Source of the DNA: Amblyomma americanum
Lineage: Eukaryota > Arthropoda > Arachnida > Ixodida > Ixodidae
Direction: 5' to 3'
Length of the DNA: 64,000 bases
Assembly: GCF_052857255.1 (NCBI RefSeq)
Contig: NC_135507.1
Span: 72,241,721 to 72,305,720 of the forward strand
Both the position numbers and the translations under genes were made by a program. Each line of letters begins with the position of its first letter. Within the stretch, counting starts at the first letter, position 1. Positions 60,401 to 64,000 of the stretch are shown here, piece by piece. The notes beneath the pieces were generated by a model. That model ran no database searches. It was given only the letters and a program-made list of their open reading frames with translations, and was not told the origin of the DNA.

Positions 60401-62878
60401 AGTTTGAGTTCCCCTGTTCCGACCATAAAGAGGAAGTTATGGCAGCCGTGCTACACAATTATGTAGCCATGAGAATGAGGCAATTTTGCAAACGCCAGAA
60501 AGCTGATGCGAAAAATAAGACACAGGAGCTGCGTAAGCTGTCCAAGCTTCAGTAGGTGAAAATTTGGCTTCTGTTTCGCTGTTTAAATTGCGGGAGTCAT
60601 GAATACCTTGGTGAGCGTGGAATGTGCGGTGGTGTCCCTTTTTCTTTATGCAGCAAAAATTTTTGTTCTAAAATTGTATTCACCGGCTGTTCTGAGTAAT
60701 GTCAAATAAAAAAGCAAGCCGCACAGCACCTTCATGGTTTCACTGCTTGTGTTTCTTTAGGTGACCTCAGTTTATGTGGCTAAATGCATTACCTTTTAAA
60801 AAACCAGGCGAATGAAATTATTTTCCTTCTCCTTATCGTGTACCTGCAAGCCTCTGCGGTTTACCTGTAGACGCAGTGCTTGTTCTTGCGTTGTGCACGG
60901 TTTTGCCTTCCCGTCTGACTAAGGCAGGTTGCGCTGTAGTACCGCGTCCACTGTTATTTGCGCATATTGCTGCGACGGCATAGGCTGCGGTAAATAATGT
61001 CAAGAGACATTGCGCTCGACTCGCGTCGTACGAGCGCGAACGCTGCAAGGTGCAGGGCATGGCGAAACTCGCGGAGCATAAGCACTATTCATTGCAAACA
61101 ACTTTCAGCCTCAGCTTTACCCAACATTCTTGTCTATTGCAAATTGGGTACTGAATACGCGCGTAATTATCAATTTTTTTCGCGTCCGTGTCTGCTTTCA
61201 TTTAGCGCCTACGCTTGAAAAATGAGGCCCCTTTGCGTGTAGCGCCATCTGTCGAGCACAGCGCGATGTATGCACAACTTTTTTCCGCCTGCGCAGCCTT
61301 CGTCCGGCCACCTAGCTTGTTCTTCCATCGTGGTCCAGCGTTTGTTGATAGAGACATAACGATAAGCTAAGTCTAGTGGCGCCATCTGATTGCTAGAACG
61401 AGAACCGGTTGCCTCATTCCACCAACGCTCCTTTTTTGGCCTAGAAAGGGCAGAATCGTCACTGTAAATAAAACATAGAGCAAGCTTATTGCTAATACAT
61501 TTTGCCATAGGCGACACGAGGCGAAGTGAACGCCCGGTGCCGCATTTACGGCCTGTGAACGTGCTGAAATCGGCTGTAACGACGAATCCAGTCCGAAGTG
61601 AGGGGTCCTGCTTCGAAATGCGCCTCCATTTAAGAAATGATATTTTCACGCTAAACAGGGGAGCTAGCGTATGTAACTGGAGTGTAAAGTAATGCTCGGC
61701 TTAAAACAGTGTTTGGCACATGTACTTTACGAAGCGCCATATTTTTTGAGCGTACGCCATTTCATAAGCCCATTTTGTACTAGCACTCCCCTAATAAACG
61801 TCAAAACATCGCATCTGCACTCATCGCAGTTTTGGTAGTGCTGAAGGGAACTATACTGAGATTAGAGAAGCGTGGAGCGCTGCCCCCTCCCACCTCACTT
61901 TGCGCAGCGTCTTCTGGGCCCGCGAAATTACCCCTCAATTGGAGCTTTGAGTTTCGAACCTTGTAACAGTATGGCGGCTGGGGCGGTACAGGCTTGCCAC
62001 GAAGAAGCCTCCTGCCACCCGCCAAATCTGATAGGACTGGGCTTTCTGAACGTTGGCCTTTTCCTGTTAGTGAGCCTCGACGGATGGCGGAAGTTGTGGA
62101 GCCTTCCTCTACTCGACCTGGAAAGTAGTGAACAGGAATGGGAACAGAACCTTGCACAAATTGAAAACAAGTAGTGTGTCAAAGAAAATTGCAGCAAGAA
62201 TGTGTGGTCGTCTTTCCTTACATTTAGTGCCTTGCGCAAGCTACGATGCCTGGCTTATTTATCTCTGAACGCCTGCTGAGTGGATGTTTAGAATTGTCTT
62301 CCAAGCCGCTCAAGTTATATACGGTCATGCCAGTATCTTTTTGTGCCTTCATCTTTACTGCAATATTATGCGAAAAAGTCCACCTTTCGATCTTCAACCA
62401 TAGTTTAGGGCGCAGACACACCTGAAAACTGCTTCCATTTTTTCACATACTGACATCATATACTGTGGTGCCCTCATGTGGACAAAGTACTCTGTGCCTT
62501 GAAATACAAATATTTGAATAGAGGTTTGCCGAGGCCGGCTTGATTTCTATGATCTTGCTGCAGTCTCCACTCCCCAGCAAAAAACCGAGGAGAAATATAT
62601 GCTCTTCGGCTTCTCCAAAAGTGGGTTTCAGCTTCACGGGTCTTTCCGTGCAATAAATTAGCACATTTATTTCAACGCGAGAGAGTTGAGGGCCCTGTGT
62701 CGCAGAAAAACCGGTGTCGTCCGCGTTGGCCGTGAGCGAAAAATTCCAGAAGCATAAGACCTCTTTCTTCTTTCACTACCTTCTTTATCCCTTCCCTTAC
62801 GGCGCGGTTAAGGTGTCCAACGATATATGAGACAGATACTGCGCCATTTCCTTTCCCCGAAAAACCAGTTATTATTAA

Positions 62879-62924
<46 letters not shown>

Positions 62925-63448
62925 TCCTTTCCTTAAAATAATTTTATTTTCATTTTCCTTGCCTTACGGCTCGGTACGGGTGTCCACCAAGATATGTTTC
63001 CTTTCCTTAAATTGTCCGGGCAAGGCGTCGCGCCGCACGTACGATGGCGTTCCGTGGATTCCTTGGCAACGCTGCAACACGCTGTCGCGTCCTGCTCTTA
63101 AAGACGAAGCTTAAGCGTCCTCCAATTTTTTCAGTCTCTGGTGAAGATGCATCGGTGCCGACAGACGCTGACCGAGGTAGAGGTCCGCTACTTCCTGCGC
63201 CAGCTCCTCCTCGCCTGCGAGTACCTGGTGCAGGAGCGGGTCATTCACGGAGACCTGAAGCCCGGAAACCTGCTCCTCACCGAGGACTTGCAGCTCAAAG
63301 TGGCCGACTTTGGGCTTGCCTCCCGCGTCAATTACGAGGGGGAGCTCAAGAAGTCGACCTGCGGCACACCCAACTACGTCGCCCCAGAGATCTTGAAAAA
63401 CAAGGGCCACAGCTACGAAGCAGACATCTGGTCCGTCGGATGCATCAT
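48334..63448 (+). CDS. Polo-like kinase (PLK1 type), 5' part, four exons, continues beyond the window
   Basis: Cell-cycle serine/threonine kinase of the polo family, which acts at centrosomes, kinetochores and the spindle. Visible exons: 48334-48450, 54469-54576, 55558-55674, 63135-63448. The first three are whole codons; the fourth ends after two bases of a Met codon. All junctions are GT-AG (donors gtatac, gtacgt, gtgcgt, gtgagt). The 219 residues cover the N-terminus ([20 protein letters not shown]) and kinase lobes: glycine loop GKGGHARC at the exon 1/2 join, lysine K60 in YAAK, helix C Glu79, HGD 152-154, N159, DFG 172-174, CGTPNY and APE 197-199, and DIW of helix F. The polo boxes must lie to the right. 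Odd points: the usual Phe of the glycine loop is His, HRD is HGD, and the T-loop Thr is Ser188 with Leu at the preceding Arg position. It could be a diverged paralogue rather than the housekeeping polo. No stop or frameshift is seen. Confidence 0.9.
48802..48829. promoter_or_regulatory. NRF1-type palindrome followed by an X-box-like repeat (intron 1)
   Basis: TGCGCATGCGCA at 48802-48813 is the NRF1 consensus palindrome. GTTGCTATAGCGAC at 48816-48829 is an imperfect X-box. They sit about 350 bp into intron 1 in a CpG-rich patch (48760-48960) that could be a second promoter. Confidence 0.35.
49745..50230 (+). repeat. Dispersed repeat, copy 1 (intron 1)
   Basis: Begins AAGTAATCCAGCG and contains TTTAAGACGAGGACACAAAG and GAACTTGACAGGACG, with later blocks around AACTGACTGGCTCGCA. 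A related copy is at 51.25 kb. Possibly a piece of a retroelement leader. Confidence 0.6.
50267..50304. promoter_or_regulatory. Two adjacent RFX X-box palindromes (intron 1)
   Basis: GTTACCATGGTAAC (50267-50280) is perfectly self-complementary. GTTACCTTGGCAAC (50291-50304) is a close second match 24 bp further on. Both fit the RFX X-box pattern. Confidence 0.5.
50954..51177 (+). mobile_element. SINE family B copy in intron 1 of the kinase
   Basis: Family B element lacking the first bases of the head (starts CTGAGTGGTTATGGCGC), with GGGTTCGATCCC, core and tail ending CCCATAAACCACGAACC. The 15-bp flanking duplication AACTTATACTACAGG (50939-50953) / AACTTATACTGCAGG (51178-51192) has one mismatch. 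Confidence 0.9.
51248..51780 (+). repeat. Dispersed repeat, copy 2 (intron 1)
   Basis: Begins GAAGTAATCCAAATT with TTTAAGACGAAGACAAAGAA and GAACTTGACAGGATG, then AATTAACTGGCTCGCAGGG. Same family as 49.75 kb but diverged and with different internal gaps. Confidence 0.6.
51838..51985 (-). mobile_element. SINE family B copy, head missing
   Basis: Minus-strand tail (GGTTTATGGGGTTTAACGTC) and core (TTCTTTAACGTGCACTGGCATC), ending before the B-box. Diverged. Confidence 0.78.
52030..52830 (+). mobile_element. LINE 3' end (ORF2 C-terminus), degenerate
   Basis: A plus-strand frame to 52418 encodes a basic helical region with [11 protein letters not shown] and [12 protein letters not shown]. An overlapping frame to 52677 carries [20 protein letters not shown] and the zinc-knuckle-like [17 protein letters not shown] typical of non-LTR retrotransposon C-termini. 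The 3' UTR ends in an ATCATAATAAAA-rich tail near 52800. A frameshift near 52390 kills the ORF. It lies in intron 1 of the kinase, in sense orientation. Confidence 0.72.
52831..53664. other. Intronic, no gene; CpG-rich patch
   Basis: 52960-53260 is CpG-rich with overlapping frames on both strands and no domain. 53420-53640 contains imperfect repeats of CCCAGAATTTGACC / CCAGAAATTTGGC type. Confidence 0.4.
53665..53969 (-). mobile_element. SINE family A copy in intron 1 of the kinase
   Basis: Complete reverse-orientation element ending in the GAGCCACCGCGGCGGGG head. The short duplication TCAGGGCAT at 53645-53653 and 53972-53980 flanks it. Confidence 0.9.
54469..54576 (+). CDS. Polo-like kinase exon 2 (glycine loop to strand 3)
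   Basis: 36 codons encoding GGHARCYEF ... [11 protein letters not shown] ... LAEN. The acceptor is tttttaag|GGC and the donor AAT|gtacgt. It completes the glycine loop begun in exon 1 and supplies the ATP-anchoring lysine. His replaces the Phe found at the tip of the loop in most polo kinases. Confidence 0.88.
55558..55674 (+). CDS. Polo-like kinase exon 3 (helix C to hinge)
   Basis: 39 codons encoding [20 protein letters not shown] ... [12 protein letters not shown]. Acceptor gcgtgcag|CTG, donor CAG|gtgcgt. It contains the helix C glutamate and the hinge (LELC), close to PLK1. No separate open frame is long enough to reveal it; it was found by reading. Confidence 0.9.
55990..56335 (+). mobile_element. 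RTE-like LINE 3' end
   Basis: The plus strand encodes [19 protein letters not shown] ... [19 protein letters not shown], the conserved C-terminus of RTE-type ORF2. A short 3' UTR follows, ending GTAGTCAGGCTGATGATGGTG, the same terminus as the scrap at 15685. It is 5'-truncated and lies in intron 3 of the kinase. Confidence 0.8.
57220..60555 (+). CDS. THAP-domain P-element-type transposase (THAP9-like), intact
   Basis: 1111 residues in one uninterrupted exon. The start is set at ATG 57220 (context GAGCACAATGG) because MGKKC opens a THAP finger; the frame is open 23 codons further upstream. N-terminal THAP zinc finger: C5, C10, C54, H57 (C-x4-C-x43-C-x2-H), W36, and the closing AVPTIF at 89-94. 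Then a Ser-rich linker, a coiled coil at about 383-427, and an RNase H-like DDE core with D536 (VFDEM), D627 (VCDGAS) and E864 ([10 protein letters not shown]). Between them lies the insertion expected for P-type enzymes ([13 protein letters not shown]). The C-terminus holds CRKYL..TTCTKC. A poly(A) signal follows. It lies in intron 3 of the polo-like kinase, same strand. With all visible catalytic residues present it is a recent or active element, or a domesticated gene. Confidence 0.92.
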   Translation: MGKKCFVPHCTTGYKGCTEKLSLFSAPKDEERLNLWRRAIPRKDRCLQVNDHVCEKHFEPHLVTKAWTAQYKGHVLVSVPRKASLASNAVPTIFPGCPLYLSKSLKTRKRPAERQALPSSKKRVASSTDCNQEGASCSKDSDGVKGSPCQTSANAFDNDMNVMEGQTSEVMPQPVGPYSSLETTCATFASLFADLPRSFLPSSSWGYHLLGVGEVRSVVFSQLARTQTPVGVLLSDAFPPTQSPAPSLVTTKTVEIQEDMLAKIAMMGRPVSMADLGYEGTLSTVDDVKALLEHVDNTKLCAGGPNVLEYPHAVTKCAYLDINQKWRHRGCSIVVHSNSSACHKCAGLSNVLRMHQKRTEERKRRLQPAAVRLLPSYQSKDKVAVLRRANYALKRAKNRAINRVKKLSAELAEARLNMQKMSEEELEDKLFKTDIPSAQLTVMKECVAAAKLANKKSRRYTEEWLLMCLLLHIRSPSAYCFLRDNDVLPLPCVTTVRRYLSMVRFKCGFDTRFFTALKKKMAAKDNFQRHGILVFDEMRVRKEIRVHSKSMTYSGFVDYGDSSEAHDDLADHGLVFTFRSFGDKYSQPVAVFASKGPTKGAILAQLVLKAIFLLEEAGAIVDAVVCDGASTNRSMWKEFGVSGALKSTRNYFTHPADENRNVYVFSDAPHLMKCVRNRLHAQKVLWVNGDRVQWAHFDRLFVEDSKQPGNLRVCPKLTFSHINPSTTEKMRVKLATQLFSMSVAKGLEFYSQRRTKGLENVKATVEFTLRLNNLFDALNRTHTKEGVTVGSKDLRVLASSLYWLNKWEKEVVSGKISRASFLTDQTAEGLRVTILSTLELSRYLLKECGFKYVLTGKFNQDVIERFFGVIRQAGGQNDHPSMPTFLQLYNMLSVYSLIKPPKFGNCQVSNVESEHGLPVLTLNDLKLAFDDNAKSEGHVQLLKKKLDGLVAVEAEVDHVFDKLHEVREAADCIIYYLVGFICRKYLKSTTCTKCREGLLEESALHQQPESSLVLCKTRGGLMHPKRSLFHLLHATEMEFQKHAALRNAYELTLDNMLDNYEFEFPCSDHKEEVMAAVLHNYVAMRMRQFCKRQKADAKNKTQELRKLSKLQ
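60705..60710 (+). terminator. Polyadenylation signal of the transposase gene
   Basis: AATAAA 150 bp after the stop codon at 60553-60555, inside GTCAAATAAAAAAGC. It fits a short 3' UTR. Confidence 0.6.
61255..62675. other. Intron 3 sequence, no gene recognised
   Basis: Frames of up to 146 codons on both strands overlap each other without motifs. A further GCGCCATCTG motif lies at 61379. No SINE or LINE signature. Confidence 0.45.
62676..63133 (+). mobile_element. MITE variant copy abutting kinase exon 4
   Basis: Left part TGTGTCGCAGAAAAACCGG ... GGCCGTGAGCGAAAAAT. The middle is a SINE-A-like tail (CCTTCCCTTACGGCGCGG ... GAGACAGATACTGCGCC) with a (TTA)n run at about 62873-62921. The right end is CACGCTGTCGCGTCC ... 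GACGAAGCTTAAGCGTCCTCC then AATTTTTT. Same structure as the 34.4 kb copy. Its terminal T-run is directly followed by CAG and exon 4. Confidence 0.82.
63135..63448 (+). CDS. Polo-like kinase exon 4 (catalytic and activation loops)
   Basis: 104 codons plus two bases, in phase with exon 3. Acceptor aattttttcag|TCT, donor CAT|gtgagt. Encodes helix [18 protein letters not shown], the activation loop [16 protein letters not shown] and DIWSVGCI. The catalytic Asp154, Asn159 and Asp172 are present; the Arg of HRD is Gly (codon GGA, one base from CGA). Confidence 0.92.
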
Positions 63449-63679
63449 GTGAGTCTCACCTGACTGCGCAGAAATTTTTTGAACTGGCTGCCATGTTAAT
63501 GCTTACAACAACAGCTCGGTGACTGTTGTAAAGGTATACCAGTCCGCATTTGCACTAAGGGGACAGTCTACTGTCGAAAATGTGAATATAAATGTTGACA
63601 CAATTTTTCCTGTCTGGTGACAATAACGAGGAAAGTACTCATAACCTCGGAATTTATTTATATTATTGCGATTGCTTTA

Positions 63680-63945
63680 AAGGCCTAGTTTTCCAGAAAA
63701 CCAGATGTTGGCGATGTCGCCATCGCCCTTCTGGGCGGAAAATCACGAGCGTGGCTCTGACAGGTGCTGCCCAGGAGGCAGGTGTCACCCATGACACGCG
63801 TGACCTTGCGGCGTCATCACAACCAGCCCACCGGATAGTTAGCAAACTGGCCACCATGTCAGACCTTCGTTATAAACGGGAATAAACTCGTTACGATATC
63901 GCGTCATACCCTTAAGGCGGTGTTGAAGCGCCCCTCCAATTTTTC
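63680..63945 (+). mobile_element. MITE family copy, internally deleted, intron 4
   Basis: Contains GGCGGAAAATCACGAGCG, GACACGCGTGACCTTGCGGC and the right end TTACGATATCGCGTCATACC ... GTGTTGAAGCGCCCCTCC followed by AATTTTTC. The central block is missing compared with the 30.8 and 43.5 kb copies. Lies about 230 bp after the exon 4 donor. Confidence 0.75.
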
Positions 63946-64000
63946 AATTTGCCGGAGCAAGTTGGGCCAGGGTTGAAGATTGCACTGGGTGGTGTTCAAA

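Larger units (their letters stand above)
57090..61254 (+). mobile_element. P-element-like DNA transposon (candidate boundaries)
   Basis: The transposase gene sits between inverted sequences: CGACAGATGGC at 57090-57100 against GCCATCTGTCG at 61244-61254. Further imperfect pairing inside (GGGGCC near 57115 against GGCCCC at 61226-61231) gives about 30-bp imperfect ends. The unit would be about 4.2 kb, a sensible size. No 8-bp target duplication is visible at these limits, so the true ends may differ. Confidence 0.45.

Noticed and set aside
57082..61262. 8-bp target-site duplication around the P-like element
   Set aside because: The 8 bases outside the candidate ends (CAGTTCGC and AGCACAGC) do not match, also after shifting the boundaries a few bases.
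61209..61649. 146-residue minus-strand frame in intron 3
   Set aside because: No motif, overlaps other frames, and the composition is that of intron sequence.

Overview
This is eukaryotic nuclear DNA from a chelicerate, almost certainly a hard (ixodid) tick. The main sign is about twenty copies of tRNA-derived SINEs of the Ruka type (name from memory). They occur with RTE-, I- and CR1/Jockey-like LINEs, a Penelope-like element, a Ty3/gypsy remnant and a MITE family whose ends read GGAGGRCGCTTAAG-like. There is no operon structure, ribosome-binding site or CRISPR array. Most open frames in the window are repeat translations, not genes.

One host gene is clear. A PLK1/polo-type serine/threonine kinase starts at 48334 and runs rightwards past the window edge. 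Four coding exons are visible (48334-48450, 54469-54576, 55558-55674, 63135-63448), all with GT-AG junctions and matching phases. Together they encode the N-terminus and the kinase domain as far as helix F. The kinase is divergent: His in the glycine loop, HGD instead of HRD, and Ser at the T-loop Thr position. Its third intron (about 7.5 kb) contains an intact 1111-residue THAP/P-element-type transposase on the same strand (57220-60555). It also contains an RTE LINE scrap and a MITE whose right end runs into the splice acceptor of exon 4.

Layout. 1-9.5 kb: SINEs of three families, LINE fragments and a tandem pile-up of SINE fragments. 9.5-15 kb: more SINEs, a GC-rich strip and a small MITE. 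15-20.5 kb: two pentanucleotide arrays (CCATA, then TATGG, so mutually inverted) invaded by a LINE scrap and by a SINE-in-SINE nest, with palindrome clusters between them. 21.7-29 kb: two degenerate LINEs. The larger is a nearly full-length I-type element on the minus strand with ORF1, endonuclease, RT and RNase H, broken by frameshifts and by a SINE. 29-35 kb: MITEs, an RFX X-box next to an STPR-like reading frame, and one unrecognised coding-like patch. 35.8-37.5 kb: Penelope-like element with RT, a split GIY-YIG domain and a hammerhead-ribozyme-like core. 37.5-48.3 kb: mostly non-coding, with MITEs, tandem duplications and a gypsy remnant. 48.3-64 kb: the polo-like kinase and its TE-filled introns.

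The most notable points are the MITE-derived acceptor of a kinase exon, the non-RD polo-like kinase, the intact P-element relative nested in it, and the three-level nest of repeats at 19.5-20.4 kb. All functional calls come from reading motifs. No alignment, fold or database search was run.
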